Source of the DNA: Clostridia bacterium
Lineage (GTDB): Bacteria > Bacillota > Clostridia > Christensenellales > Borkfalkiaceae
Assembly: GCA_017621735.1 (NCBI GenBank)
Contig: JAGASM010000035.1
Span: forward strand, 33,069 to 97,068
Length of the DNA: 64,000 bases
Direction of reading: 5' to 3'
Numbering within the stretch: the first letter of the stretch is position 1; each line of letters starts with the position of its first letter. The position numbers and the translations under genes are program-made. The notes beneath the pieces were generated by a model. That model made no database searches. It was not told the origin of the DNA and saw only the letters and a list, made by a program, of their open reading frames with translations. Positions 8,344-17,279 of this stretch are shown piece by piece.

Positions 8344-8984
8344 GCGTGATAAAGCGGTTTGAAAAACTTGATTTTTGCGAGCGGGAAGCGCTGCGCTATT
8401 TGCGGTTTGGACAGTCGGAGGCGGACGAACGGACGCACTCCGCACTGGAAGAAGTAAAAAAAGAGGCGGAAGCCGTTCTTGCCCCGTCCGTATGTTACTT
8501 GCAGGCGGACGTTTGCGGAAATTGCGTCGGCGGAATTTTCGTCGGCGAGAAGAGTGCGGGGCGGTTTTTGAGCGGATGCCGCCGTGCCGTCGTGTTCGCC
8601 GCAACGCTTGGAATCGGAATAGACCGACTGCTATCCAAATACGGACAAACGGACGCGTTCAAATGCGCGCTGTTGCAAGCGGTGGGCGCGGCGTATGCGG
8701 AAAGTCTTTGCGATGCGTTTTGCTCGTTCTTGCAAGAAAATCGGAAAGAAGCGCTGGGCGATCGGTTTTCTCCCGGGTACGGGGATTTTCCTTTACAGGC
8801 GCAACGGGAAATTTTTGCATTGCTCTCACCGGAAAGGGCAATCGGACTTACGCTCAACGAATCCCTTTTGATGTCGCCGAGTAAATCGGTTACGGCAATC
8901 GTCGGTTGGGGAGCGCCGAAAACGGAAAAAGGGTGTGCGTCTTGTCAAATGCAAGACTGCGATTACCGCAAGGATATAAAGTGA
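8340..8984 (+). CDS. Stand-alone methionine synthase activation protein (Met_synt_B12 domain)
   Basis: 214 residues carrying the activation domain that in E. coli is the C-terminal module of MetH. The signature RFSPGYGDFPLQAQREIFALL (written here at about residues 140-160) and the later LTLNESLLMSPSKSVTAIVG correspond to the SAM/cobalamin-facing region. A C-terminal CxxC-xxxx-C cluster (CASCQMQDC) follows. It would bind SAM and re-methylate cob(II)alamin in the truncated MetH encoded next. It overlaps metF (ATGA) and metH (TGATG). The split arrangement resembles the one known in Thermotoga. Confidence 0.88.
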   Translation: MSVIKRFEKLDFCEREALRYLRFGQSEADERTHSALEEVKKEAEAVLAPSVCYLQADVCGNCVGGIFVGEKSAGRFLSGCRRAVVFAATLGIGIDRLLSKYGQTDAFKCALLQAVGAAYAESLCDAFCSFLQENRKEALGDRFSPGYGDFPLQAQREIFALLSPERAIGLTLNESLLMSPSKSVTAIVGWGAPKTEKGCASCQMQDCDYRKDIK

Positions 8985-11368
8985 TGAAAGATATTTTAAC
9001 AGCAATCAAACGAAATCCGTTCGTTTTAGACGGGGGAATGGGGACGCTCTTGCAGGGGCGGGGGCTTTCCGCGGGCGAAAAGCCCGAACGGTGGAACGTT
9101 TCGCATTTCGAAGTCATCGAACAAATTCATTTGGAATATCTCCAAGCGGGTGCGGATGCCGTTACGACGAATACGTTTGGCGCAAACGCTCTTCACTACG
9201 GGGAGGAAGAACTTATTTCCGTCGTCGAAGCGGGGCTTGCGTGCGCCGAGCGCGCGGTAAAGCGTGCGGGAAAGGGGTACGTTCTCTTTGACGTAGGACC
9301 GTGCGGACGGCTCTTAAAGCCGTACGGCGACCTTGATTTTGAAGACGCCGTTCAACTCTTTCAAAAGACGTTATCCCTCGTCGGAAACCGCGCGGATGCA
9401 ATTTTAATCGAAACGATGAACGATTGCTACGAAACGAAGGCGGCGGTGCTTGCGGCAAAGGAATGCAGCGATCTTCCCATTTTTGTTACCAACGTATACG
9501 GCGCGGACGGAAAACTCGTTACGGGTGCGGATATTCCCACCATGGTCGCCATGCTCGAAGGACTTGGCGTGCAAGCAATCGGAATGAACTGTTCGCTCGG
9601 TTCCAAGCAAATGGCGGAATTGACGGGGGAATTTTATGCGCGTGCTTCCCTTCCCGTTATTGTTCAGCCAAACGCGGGACTTCCCCGCGAAGAGGACGGA
9701 AAAACCCTTTTTGAAGAGGGCGAAGAGGAATTTGCAAAAAACGTTCGGCGTATGGTAGAAGAGGGCGCACGCATCGTCGGCGGATGTTGCGGAACGACGC
9801 CTAACTTTATCCGCCGTGTCAAAAATACGATAAACGGCGTTGCTCCACTTCCCGTTTGCAAACGGGAGATTTGCGCGGTTACCTCGTACACGCATGCCGT
9901 GGAATTTGGAAAAATACCCCTTCTCATCGGGGAACGGGTAAATCCGACGGGGAAAAAACGGTTAAAACAAGCGCTTGCGGAGGGGGATACGGAGTACGTC
10001 CTCAACGAGGCGCTTTCCCAAACGGAAAAGGGAGTTTCGCTTTTGGACGTCAACGTAGGCGTCCCCGGGCTTGACGAGAAAAAGTTGCTCACAAAGTATA
10101 CGTGCGCCATTCAAAGCGTAACGGACGTTCCTTTACAGCTTGACAGTTCTTCCCCCTCCGCGCTCGAAGGGGCGATGCGCCGTTATAACGGAAAACCGAT
10201 GGTCAATTCCGTTAACGGAAAACAGGAGTCGATGGACGCCGTGTTTCCGCTTGTCAAAAAGTACGGGGGAGTCGTCGTTGCGCTGACGTTGGATGAAAGC
10301 GGGATTCCGCAAACGGCGGAAGGACGGCTCGCAATCGCCCGCCGTATTTTGAAAGAGGCAAAAAAATACGGCATAGAAAGGAAGGATATCCTTTTCGATC
10401 CGCTTGCAATGGCGGTGAGCGCCGATCCGAGTGCGCCGAGCGTAACGCTTGCGGCGTTAAAACTCATTCGGGAAAAACTTGGGGCAAACACCGTACTCGG
10501 GGTTTCTAACGTGTCCTTCGGGCTTCCCAACCGTGAGGTGATCACGGCGGGATTTTTTACGATGGCACTTACTTGCGGGCTTTCCGCAGCGATTATGAAT
10601 CCCTTCTCCGTCGAAATGCAAAAGGCGTATTATTCGTATCTCGCGCTTACGGGAAAGGATGAAAACTGCGAAAAGTACGTTTCGTTCGCTTCCCTCTACA
10701 CGCCGTCCGCGGTGGCGGAAGGCGGAAGGAAACAAGCGATCGAGGACGGTACGTTAAAGAGTGCGATCGCACAAGGAAGGGCGGAAAGCGCGTCCGTTCT
10801 TTGCGCGGAACTTCTTAAAACGCAATCGCCGATTGCGATCATCGACGGGCATATCGTCCCCGCGCTCGACGAGGTGGGGAAAGGATTCGAGGAGAGGAGG
10901 GTATATCTTCCGCAACTGTTGATGAGTGCGGACGCGGCGAAGGCTGCGTTTGAAAAAATCAAAGCGTATCTTGCGTCGACGGGTGCAAAAGAGGAAAAGC
11001 GCGGGACCGTCGTGCTTGCAACCGTCAAAGGGGACATTCACGATATCGGAAAGAATATCGTCAAAGCGCTTCTTGAAAATTACGCCTTCCGCGTCATTGA
11101 TTTGGGGAAGGACGTCCCGCCCGAAAAGGTGCTTGAAAGTGCAAAAGAATACGGCGCGCAAGTGGTGGGGCTTTCCGCCCTTATGACGACGACCGTTCCT
11201 ATGATGGAACAGACGATCGCGCTTTTGCACCAAGAATATCCTGCGTGCAAAGTGGTCGTCGGGGGTGCGGTTTTAACGGAAGAATACGCAAAAAAGATCG
11301 GGGCGGACGGGTACGGAAAGGACGCAATGGCTTCCGTTCGCTTTTGCGAGAACGTTTGTAAAGGATAG
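8984..11368 (+). CDS. metH: Cobalamin-dependent methionine synthase lacking the activation domain
   Basis: 794 residues from the ATG at 8984, which overlaps the previous stop. Domains in order: homocysteine methyltransferase barrel (about 5-290, with LDGGMGTLLQ and the zinc cysteines in MNCSLGS and GGCCGTTP); methyl-THF (pterin) binding barrel (320-570, starting LLIGERVNPTG); B12 cap helices (590-670); and B12 domain (680-794) with GDIHDIGKNIV, whose His is the lower cobalt ligand. The roughly 330-residue activation domain is missing and is supplied by the preceding gene. It makes methionine from homocysteine and methyl-THF. Confidence 0.95.
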   Translation: MKDILTAIKRNPFVLDGGMGTLLQGRGLSAGEKPERWNVSHFEVIEQIHLEYLQAGADAVTTNTFGANALHYGEEELISVVEAGLACAERAVKRAGKGYVLFDVGPCGRLLKPYGDLDFEDAVQLFQKTLSLVGNRADAILIETMNDCYETKAAVLAAKECSDLPIFVTNVYGADGKLVTGADIPTMVAMLEGLGVQAIGMNCSLGSKQMAELTGEFYARASLPVIVQPNAGLPREEDGKTLFEEGEEEFAKNVRRMVEEGARIVGGCCGTTPNFIRRVKNTINGVAPLPVCKREICAVTSYTHAVEFGKIPLLIGERVNPTGKKRLKQALAEGDTEYVLNEALSQTEKGVSLLDVNVGVPGLDEKKLLTKYTCAIQSVTDVPLQLDSSSPSALEGAMRRYNGKPMVNSVNGKQESMDAVFPLVKKYGGVVVALTLDESGIPQTAEGRLAIARRILKEAKKYGIERKDILFDPLAMAVSADPSAPSVTLAALKLIREKLGANTVLGVSNVSFGLPNREVITAGFFTMALTCGLSAAIMNPFSVEMQKAYYSYLALTGKDENCEKYVSFASLYTPSAVAEGGRKQAIEDGTLKSAIAQGRAESASVLCAELLKTQSPIAIIDGHIVPALDEVGKGFEERRVYLPQLLMSADAAKAAFEKIKAYLASTGAKEEKRGTVVLATVKGDIHDIGKNIVKALLENYAFRVIDLGKDVPPEKVLESAKEYGAQVVGLSALMTTTVPMMEQTIALLHQEYPACKVVVGGAVLTEEYAKKIGADGYGKDAMASVRFCENVCKG

Positions 11369-11375
11369 TTGATAG

Positions 11376-12209
11376 ATGAAAATCGTAGTAAGCGGGTTAG
11401 GAATTATCGGAGCGTCCGTTTGCGCTTCTTTGCGCGCGGCGGGGTATACGGTTTACGGAAAAAACAGAGGGCGCGACGCGCTTGAATATGCGCTTGAACA
11501 CGGGTATATCGACGGGGAGGCGACCACTTACGAGGACGCGGACGTCGTCTTTTTGGCGCTTCCGCCCGATATTACCATGCGCGAGTTGGATACGGCGATC
11601 TTCCAAGACGGTGCAATCGTTGCGGATATTTGCGGAATAAAAGGGCTGATTGAAGACGTCGTCTATTCCAAGCCGCGTAATTACCGCTACGTGGGAACGC
11701 ACCCGATGGCGGGAAAAGAAACGAGCGGGGTGCGCTCGGCAAGCGCCACCCTTTTCCGCGGTGCGAACCTCATTTTAACGAGGCATGAAAAGACGGATGA
11801 AAAAGCCTTTCAAACGGTAAAAGATCTTGCCGTGCAAATGGGGTTTGGATATCTTCTCGAATGCAGCGCAGCCGTTCACGATAAAAAAATCGCCATCACC
11901 TCTCAACTTGCGCATATCGTTGCGAACGCGTACGCAAAGAGCGATGAAGCGCAGGATTGCGGAGGGTTCACCGGCGGAAGTTTTCAGGACATGACGCGGA
12001 TCGCGGGGGTGGACGAGGCGATGTGGACGCAACTTTATTTTTGCAATCGGGAAAATCTTCTTTTTGAGTTGGAAGGGCTCGTTGAACGGTTGGGAAAATA
12101 TCGCGACGCGCTTGCGCAAAACGATGAAGGAAAAATGAAGGATCTTTTGCGGGAAGGGCGCATTTTGCATGAAACTTCCAAGAAAAAGAGGGAAAAAATA
12201 TCCGATTAA
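11376..12209 (+). CDS. tyrA: Prephenate dehydrogenase
   Basis: 277 residues. An N-terminal Rossmann NAD(P) site (VSGLGIIGASVCASL) is followed by the dehydrogenase core with GTHPMAGKETSG, typical of prephenate dehydrogenase, and the helical dimerisation region containing VHDKKIAITSQLAHI and GGSFQDMTRIA. There is no chorismate mutase or ACT domain. It forms 4-hydroxyphenylpyruvate for tyrosine. It starts 7 bp after metH and may be read through from that operon; a new promoter begins just downstream. Confidence 0.92.
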   Translation: MKIVVSGLGIIGASVCASLRAAGYTVYGKNRGRDALEYALEHGYIDGEATTYEDADVVFLALPPDITMRELDTAIFQDGAIVADICGIKGLIEDVVYSKPRNYRYVGTHPMAGKETSGVRSASATLFRGANLILTRHEKTDEKAFQTVKDLAVQMGFGYLLECSAAVHDKKIAITSQLAHIVANAYAKSDEAQDCGGFTGGSFQDMTRIAGVDEAMWTQLYFCNRENLLFELEGLVERLGKYRDALAQNDEGKMKDLLREGRILHETSKKKREKISD

Positions 12210-12220
12210 CCCGATTTTCA

Positions 12221-12249
12221 TTTACAAACGAAATAATTTGCTTTATAAT
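12221..12249 (+). promoter_or_regulatory. Promoter of the DUF1934-MBL-Rho-like-ROK run, probably leaderless
   Basis: TTTACA (12221-12226), 17-bp spacer, TATAAT (12244-12249). In-frame TTG (12255) and ATG (12258) start codons lie 6 and 9 nt past the -10 box, with no ribosome binding site. Confidence 0.72.
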
Positions 12250-12257
12250 AAGGTTTG

Positions 12258-12647
12258 ATGAATGCTTGTCGTGTGGAAATTGTAACGCATACGGAAGGAA
12301 AGACGTCCCGCGTCGTTGCGCAAGGGACGGCAGCGTTTTCTTGCGAACGTGCGCACGTTTTTTATCGGACGGAAGGAGATGAAACGGTCTTTTCTTTCGA
12401 TGAAGAGGGGTGCGCAATGGAGCGGAACGGCGCGGTGCGTTTGCGTATGGAGTTTTGTCCTGCGCGCCAAACGCAACTTGTTTTGAACGAAGGGGGCGTG
12501 GGGAGCGTTCCGATTCGCACGTACAGGTACGAAAGAAAAATAAACGCGCAATCTATGCGCTTAACGCTTGGATACGAAGTGTTGTATCCGCATAATCGAC
12601 AACGGTTTTTAATAAAAGTGAACGTACATATCACGGAGGAATCATGA
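12258..12647 (+). CDS. DUF1934 family protein (YwiB-like)
   Basis: 129 residues from ATG 12258; a TTG one-two codons earlier is possible. The pattern is all-beta: alternating strands and the C-terminal block SMRLTLGYEVLYPHNRQRFLIKV (described at about residues 98-122), as in DUF1934 calycin-like small barrels. Family function is unknown. It overlaps the next gene by ATGA. It appears to head an operon with the metallo-beta-lactamase-fold hydrolase, the Rho-like protein and glucokinase. The start is probably leaderless. Confidence 0.72.
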   Translation: MNACRVEIVTHTEGKTSRVVAQGTAAFSCERAHVFYRTEGDETVFSFDEEGCAMERNGAVRLRMEFCPARQTQLVLNEGGVGSVPIRTYRYERKINAQSMRLTLGYEVLYPHNRQRFLIKVNVHITEES

Positions 12648-13291
12648 AAATTCGATATTTGGGACATTCGTGCTTTTGTTTGACGGAAAGTACCGGCACG
12701 ACCATAATAACCGACCCTTACGGGAATATCGGTTATCGCCTGCCGCCTGTAAAAGCGGACGTCGTAACGGTGAGCCATTCGCATCACGACCATAATAACG
12801 TGGGCGGCGTGGCAGGATCTCCCATTGTACTTGACAAGGAAGGGACGTACGAGATCGGCGGCGTTCAAATCGAGGCGATCAAGTCTTATCACGACGACGT
12901 AGACGGGGGAAAACGGGGTGAAAATCTCATTTTCAAATTCCGTATGGACGGGTTGGATATTTGCCATATGGGCGATTTAGGGGAAGAATGTTCCTCTTCG
13001 CTCATTGAAATGCTTCTTCCCGTACACGTCTTACTCATTCCCGTCGGTGGAAAATATACCATCGATTCGGAACAGGCGAAAGAATACGTCGACCGCATCA
13101 TGCCCTCGATCGTCATTCCGATGCATTATAAGACGAAAGGGCTTACGCTCGATATCGCAAAGCCGGACGATTTCCTCGATCTTTTCGAGGATGAAGAAGT
13201 GGAGTACGTGGAAGATTGCGAAATCGAATTACTCCGCGACGACGTTTCGGAAGAAAGTACCAAAATGATTATGATGGAGCGGTATAAATAA
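12644..13291 (+). CDS. Metallo-beta-lactamase-fold metal-dependent hydrolase (UPF0173-like)
   Basis: 215 residues. The metal site SHSHHDHNN (HxHxDH) is near residue 45-52, with further conserved His/Asp in CHMGDLGE and the final VIPMHYKTKG. The compact size and the segment MKIRYLGHSCF match the UPF0173/YtkL-type L-ascorbate-6-phosphate-lactonase-like group. The true substrate is unknown. It overlaps the DUF1934 gene by ATGA and is followed after 1 bp by the Rho-like gene, so all are probably co-translated. Confidence 0.85.
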   Translation: MKIRYLGHSCFCLTESTGTTIITDPYGNIGYRLPPVKADVVTVSHSHHDHNNVGGVAGSPIVLDKEGTYEIGGVQIEAIKSYHDDVDGGKRGENLIFKFRMDGLDICHMGDLGEECSSSLIEMLLPVHVLLIPVGGKYTIDSEQAKEYVDRIMPSIVIPMHYKTKGLTLDIAKPDDFLDLFEDEEVEYVEDCEIELLRDDVSEESTKMIMMERYK

Positions 13292-13292
13292 C

Positions 13293-14591
13293 ATGGAATA
13301 TCGGACTTTAGGCGAACGGTATGCGGACTATCTCAATTTGCATACGTTATACACGCTCCGTATTATCGGGCGAAAATTCGGCGTGCCTCAGTCCACCTCT
13401 CGCAAAAAGGAGCCGTTAATCGACGGCCTTGTAAAAGTGCTTACGGGGGAGGTGGCGCCCGTGCCTCCGAACGGAAAAGGGGCAAAGGCGAAACAGTCGT
13501 ACGTCGATCCTGAAATCTTACAAAAGTTGGAAGAAATTCGCGCTTCCGCAAACGAAGAAATTCGTTTAGAGGTCGGCTCGTGTCAACCGAGTTTTAGTGA
13601 GTACGATTTACCCGTATTTTGCGGATTTCTAGAAATTACCAAAGGTGAATACGGCATTTTACATGCCTGCAAGGGGAAAGGGGACGTATTTGTAAAAGAT
13701 AGCGACGTTGCCAAATACCGCTTGCGGCAAGGGGATAAAGTTTCTTGCCACGTTGCGGAAACGGAAAAGGGAATGCGCTTAAGCGAAGTGTTAACGGTCA
13801 ACGGGCTGTCCATCGGATCGTACGAAGATCGCACGGTGTTTGAAGAGGTGCCCGCGCACTATCCGACTGAACGCGTTTTGCTCGGAGGAAGCGGGGATGA
13901 CGATTTGAAGACGGTCGATATGTTTGCACCGATCGGAAAAGGACAACGCGCCGTGATCCTTTCCAAAAGTGAAGAAGCGCAAGAAACGTTATTGAAAAAA
14001 ATTACCGCCGCTTTTGCGAATACGGAAGAATTTTCCTCTCTTGTATATCTTGTCGGCGTTGCGCCCGAAGCAGTAACGGAATTTAAGACGGATCTTTTTG
14101 GGGTGGAGGTTTTCTCCGCAACGTTTGAAGAAACGCGCGCGGAACAAGTGAAGAAAGCGGAACTCGTGCTCAATTATGCAAAACGGCTTGTTGAATGCGG
14201 AAAAGACGTCTTTCTTGCGGTCAATTCGCTCAACGCACTTGCCCGTGCATATGAATCGACGGAAGGAAACGAGGCGGGCGCTTTGCGCTTTTTCGGTGCG
14301 GCGCGCAAAATTAAAAATTGGGGCAGTTTGACCATCGTCGCAATCTTAAAAGACGATGAGGAGGCAAGACGTTTCCTCGGGACGGAAAATTGCAAAATCT
14401 TTTGCAATCAAAATGGGGTGGAACTCCGTTCGGAAACGAAGAAGGAAGATTTGCTTTTGACGGCGGAAGAAAGAGCGTTCGCGCAAAAGGCGCGTAATGC
14501 CGATGAAAACGAGCGGGAGAAAATGCTTTCCGATCTTTGCTCGTCGGCAAATCATTCCGCGATCTTGCGCAAATATGGAAAAGGAAAATAA
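13293..14591 (+). CDS. Rho-like protein with eroded ATPase motifs (degenerate Rho paralogue)
   Basis: 432 residues collinear with transcription terminator Rho. Residues 1-60 resemble the Rho N-terminal helix bundle, 105-170 the RNA-binding CSD (FCGFLEITKGEYGILH, DVFVKDSDVAKYRLRQGDKV), and 180-400 the RecA-like core (VDMFAPIGKGQR, YAKRLVECGKDVFLAVNSL, RFFGAARKI, GSLTIVA). The P-loop expected after GKGQR (PPKAGKT in Rho) reads SKSEEAQET, the DERPEE segment reads GVAPEA, the Walker B Asp is Asn (VNSLNALARAY), and the GTRKEELL arginine region is ETKKEDLL. An ATP-driven helicase activity is therefore unlikely. It may act as an RNA-binding or Rho-modulating protein; this is inference. Confidence 0.82.
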   Translation: MEYRTLGERYADYLNLHTLYTLRIIGRKFGVPQSTSRKKEPLIDGLVKVLTGEVAPVPPNGKGAKAKQSYVDPEILQKLEEIRASANEEIRLEVGSCQPSFSEYDLPVFCGFLEITKGEYGILHACKGKGDVFVKDSDVAKYRLRQGDKVSCHVAETEKGMRLSEVLTVNGLSIGSYEDRTVFEEVPAHYPTERVLLGGSGDDDLKTVDMFAPIGKGQRAVILSKSEEAQETLLKKITAAFANTEEFSSLVYLVGVAPEAVTEFKTDLFGVEVFSATFEETRAEQVKKAELVLNYAKRLVECGKDVFLAVNSLNALARAYESTEGNEAGALRFFGAARKIKNWGSLTIVAILKDDEEARRFLGTENCKIFCNQNGVELRSETKKEDLLLTAEERAFAQKARNADENEREKMLSDLCSSANHSAILRKYGKGK

Positions 14592-14595
14592 CAGA

Positions 14596-15546
14596 ATGAT
14601 CATTGCGATTGACCTTGGAGGAATGTCCGCAAAGGGAGCGGTACTGCAAGACGGAAAACTCGTCGGATGCGCGCGCGTCAAGACGAACGCGCAAAATTCA
14701 ATCGAAGAAACGGTGGCGTCTTTGTTTGCGCTTTGCAAAGAGGTCGTCCTCAATGCGGGGGGCAATCTCGATGAGGTAACGGCGGTGGGAATCGGCTCCC
14801 CCGGCGTTATCGACAGTCAAAAGGGAGAAGTCGTCCACTGGTCGAACTTTTCGTGGCACGACGTTCCGCTCGGAAAAATGCTTTCCGAAAAAATCGGGAA
14901 GCCGGTTTTCGTTACCAACGACGCCAACGCGGCGGCGCTCGGCGAGGCAAAGTACGGCGCGGGGAAACGCTTTTCCGATTCCGTACTCATTACTCTCGGA
15001 ACGGGTGTCGGCGGCGGGATTATTTTAGGCGGAAAACTCTTTGAAGGATACAAAAGCGCGGGGGCGGAACTTGGGCACACGGTCATTTGTAAGGACGGCG
15101 AGCCCTGTTCGTGCGGCCGTCGCGGTTGTTTGGAAGCATATGCGTCCGCAACGGCGCTCATGCGAATGACGAAAGAAGAAATGCAAAAAAACCGCGAAAG
15201 CGCGATGTGGAATATTTCTCCCGCTCTTTCGGACGTGGACGGAAAGACGGCGTTCCTTGCGGCGGAGCAGGGGGACGCAAGCGGGCAAAAGGTCGTAGAA
15301 AACTACGTACAAGCGCTGGGGGAAGGAATTGCGAATATCGTCAATTTGTTGCGCCCGCAAGCGATTGTGTTGGGCGGCGGCGTTTCCGCGCAGGGGGAAG
15401 CGTTACTCGTTCCCCTTCGTAAATACGTTTCGGAGAACATTTACGTTTCGCAAACGTATGCACCGATTGAAATTTTATGCGCGAGCCTTGGCAACGATGC
15501 GGGACTCTACGGCGCGGGGCAATATGCCGTCGATCGGTTAAAATAA
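14596..15546 (+). CDS. glcK: ROK family glucokinase
   Basis: 316 residues from the ATG at 14596; the frame is open upstream but that region is the end of the Rho-like gene. The ROK features are the ATP-binding IAIDLGGMSAKGAVL at the N-terminus, the catalytic FVTNDANAAALGEAKYG, the H-x-zinc region GAELGHTVICKDG, and the cysteine cluster CSCGRRGCLEAYAS. Length matches glucokinases of Bacillota. It phosphorylates glucose to glucose-6-phosphate, although related ROK sugar kinases cannot be fully excluded. It starts 4 bp after the previous stop. Confidence 0.9.
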   Translation: MIIAIDLGGMSAKGAVLQDGKLVGCARVKTNAQNSIEETVASLFALCKEVVLNAGGNLDEVTAVGIGSPGVIDSQKGEVVHWSNFSWHDVPLGKMLSEKIGKPVFVTNDANAAALGEAKYGAGKRFSDSVLITLGTGVGGGIILGGKLFEGYKSAGAELGHTVICKDGEPCSCGRRGCLEAYASATALMRMTKEEMQKNRESAMWNISPALSDVDGKTAFLAAEQGDASGQKVVENYVQALGEGIANIVNLLRPQAIVLGGGVSAQGEALLVPLRKYVSENIYVSQTYAPIEILCASLGNDAGLYGAGQYAVDRLK

Positions 15547-15570
15547 AGTCGATTTTCTTGAAATAACAAA

Positions 15571-15599
15571 AAAAACGGTCTCATGAGGGACCGTTTTTT
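15571..15599. terminator. Bidirectional terminator between the glucokinase and PadR-type genes
   Basis: AAAAACGGTC (15571-15580), 8-nt loop, GACCGTTTTT (15589-15598), with A/T runs on both sides serving the two convergent genes. Confidence 0.87.
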
Positions 15600-15607
15600 C
15601 ATGTCGA

Positions 15608-17197
15608 TTATTTTTTCGACTTCATTTGAAGCGTGTAGGCAATGCCGTAAACGACGACGTTCAAGAAGAAGAAAATGGGGATAAGGACGTAGGTGGCAAG
15701 CGTACTCGCGTCCGTAAAGTCAATTTTGAGCGCGAGGGCTAAAATCAAGAAGAAGATGACGATCAAAACGTACGAAACAATACAGTTGATGAGCGTCATG
15801 CCCGCACGTTTTAGACTGTTTTCTCCGTAGCGGTTTGCGTACGCGACACCTGCAATCAAGAGGAACGAAAGCCCTGCCCCCCAAATCAAGTAAGGGTAGA
15901 AGAGGGGGAGCGTCAGCGATTTTTGGAGGGCGAGCACGACGCTGCCTTCCACAACGCAAAAGAGAAATACGATGATGGAACAAAGGAATACGATTTTTCC
16001 TTTATGTACCACGTTTTCAGAAACGGGTTCGTCTTTTTTGACCGTTTTCCCACCCGTTACGTTGATTTTAATGCCGTCTTGCGCGGCGCGCGTTTCCAAA
16101 TCGTAAAAGTCCATACGGCTCGGTTGCGTGCGCTTTAACTCTTCCGTAGGTTCTTCCGTCGAGAGTGCGTTGCGGTACAACGACTGTACAACGGTGCGGT
16201 AGTCGCGTTCTTCCTCGTAGACGGGAGAGGGCGTTTCTTCCGCGACGGGGGGAGTATAATAGTTGTAGTCGGTATTCTCTTCCGCCTGCTGTGCGGGAGG
16301 GGAGTTGATCAAACGCAAGTAATTTTCGTGTAAAATTTGACGTTCGCGAGAGGCGTAAGCGGTTGCCTCTTCTTCGCGAATGCGTTTTTCTTGTTCAGCG
16401 AGTTCTTTTTCGTGTGCAATGCGTTCTTCGCTCAACATGCGTTCGCGCTCTGCAACTTGCCGTTCAAATTCTTCCCGCTCTTTTATGCGCAGTTCTTGCT
16501 CGGCGATTGCAACCTCTTGCGCCCGTCTTTCTTCGTTTAATATGCGTTCGCGTTCCGCCGTCTGCCGTTCGTATTCCGCAAGAATACGCTCTTTTTCCGC
16601 CTCGATCGCTTCCCGTTCGGAGATGAGTGCGGCGCGCTCTTCTTCAAGTTCCGCCTTTAAGCGTTCTTGCTCTTGCAACAGCGCCGTCTTTTCCTCGTCC
16701 TCCTCTTCCTCGTCGGAAGCGGAGCCCGTAGGTACGCGCGAAGTCGTTTTTTTCAAAACGCGCATATCGACGGGGGTGGGGGCGGGTTGAGAAAAGTCAA
16801 ATTCCTTTTCGGAAATCAAACTGTCGATAACCGTTCTCGAATATTCCCACTCCGACTGGTTGCGTTCGGAAATGAGTTTTCCCTGCTCCGTAAGGGAGAA
16901 GTATTTTCTTCTTCCGCCGCCGACGGAACCACCCCAATAACACGTAACGTAACCTTCTTTTTCCAAACGCTTTAACGCGCTGTAAAGGGACGGCTGTTTT
17001 AAGGAATACTGCCCTCGGCTTTTGCGTTCGATTTCCGCAATGATTTCGTAGCCGTATTTATCTCCGTCATAGAGGGAGCGGAGAATAATGGTGTTGATGT
17101 GTCCGCGGATCAAATCGGAACTAATCGACTTGTCCCCGCTGGATGACTCTTCGTTTACAACTTCTTCTTCCAAAGAGCGATCGTATTCTTCGTTCAT
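15608..17197 (-). CDS. PadR-type winged-helix regulator fused to a coiled coil and C-terminal membrane segments
   Basis: 529 residues. The chosen start is the ATG at 17197, which sits 6 nt after GGAGG; the ATG at 17203 overlaps that ribosome binding site. Residues ~28-110 are a PadR winged helix (DKYGYEIIAEIERKS, QPSLYSALKRLEKEGYV, GGGRRKYFSLTEQG). About 160-305 is a long charged Glu/Arg coiled coil, then an acidic linker, and 395-525 holds four hydrophobic segments (IVFLCSIIVFLFCVVEG, LIWGAGLSFLLIAGVAY, CIVSYVLIVIFFLILAL, YVLIPIFFFLNVVVYG). The DNA-binding end should be cytoplasmic and tethered to the membrane. Its targets and signal are unknown; it likely controls its own promoter. Confidence 0.85.
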   Translation of the reverse strand: MNEEYDRSLEEEVVNEESSSGDKSISSDLIRGHINTIILRSLYDGDKYGYEIIAEIERKSRGQYSLKQPSLYSALKRLEKEGYVTCYWGGSVGGGRRKYFSLTEQGKLISERNQSEWEYSRTVIDSLISEKEFDFSQPAPTPVDMRVLKKTTSRVPTGSASDEEEEDEEKTALLQEQERLKAELEEERAALISEREAIEAEKERILAEYERQTAERERILNEERRAQEVAIAEQELRIKEREEFERQVAERERMLSEERIAHEKELAEQEKRIREEEATAYASRERQILHENYLRLINSPPAQQAEENTDYNYYTPPVAEETPSPVYEEERDYRTVVQSLYRNALSTEEPTEELKRTQPSRMDFYDLETRAAQDGIKINVTGGKTVKKDEPVSENVVHKGKIVFLCSIIVFLFCVVEGSVVLALQKSLTLPLFYPYLIWGAGLSFLLIAGVAYANRYGENSLKRAGMTLINCIVSYVLIVIFFLILALALKIDFTDASTLATYVLIPIFFFLNVVVYGIAYTLQMKSKK

Positions 17198-17225
17198 GGA
17201 CATCCTCCGTGTAATTCTTGCCTAC

Positions 17226-17254
17226 AGTATACCGCAAATGGCGGATTTTGTCAA
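17226..17254 (-). promoter_or_regulatory. Promoter of the membrane PadR-type gene
   Basis: Minus strand TTGACA (17249-17254), exactly 17 bp, TATACT (17226-17231), followed by GGAGG ahead of the start. Confidence 0.87.
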
Positions 17255-17266
17255 TACCCCAAGTAC

Positions 17267-17279
17267 TATGTCAGACATA
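17267..17279. promoter_or_regulatory. Palindrome upstream of the PadR promoter (candidate operator)
   Basis: TATGTC-A-GACATA is a perfect 6+6 bp inverted repeat 12 bp upstream of the -35 box. ATGT...ACAT half-sites are usual for PadR proteins, so autoregulation is plausible but not shown. Confidence 0.45.
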
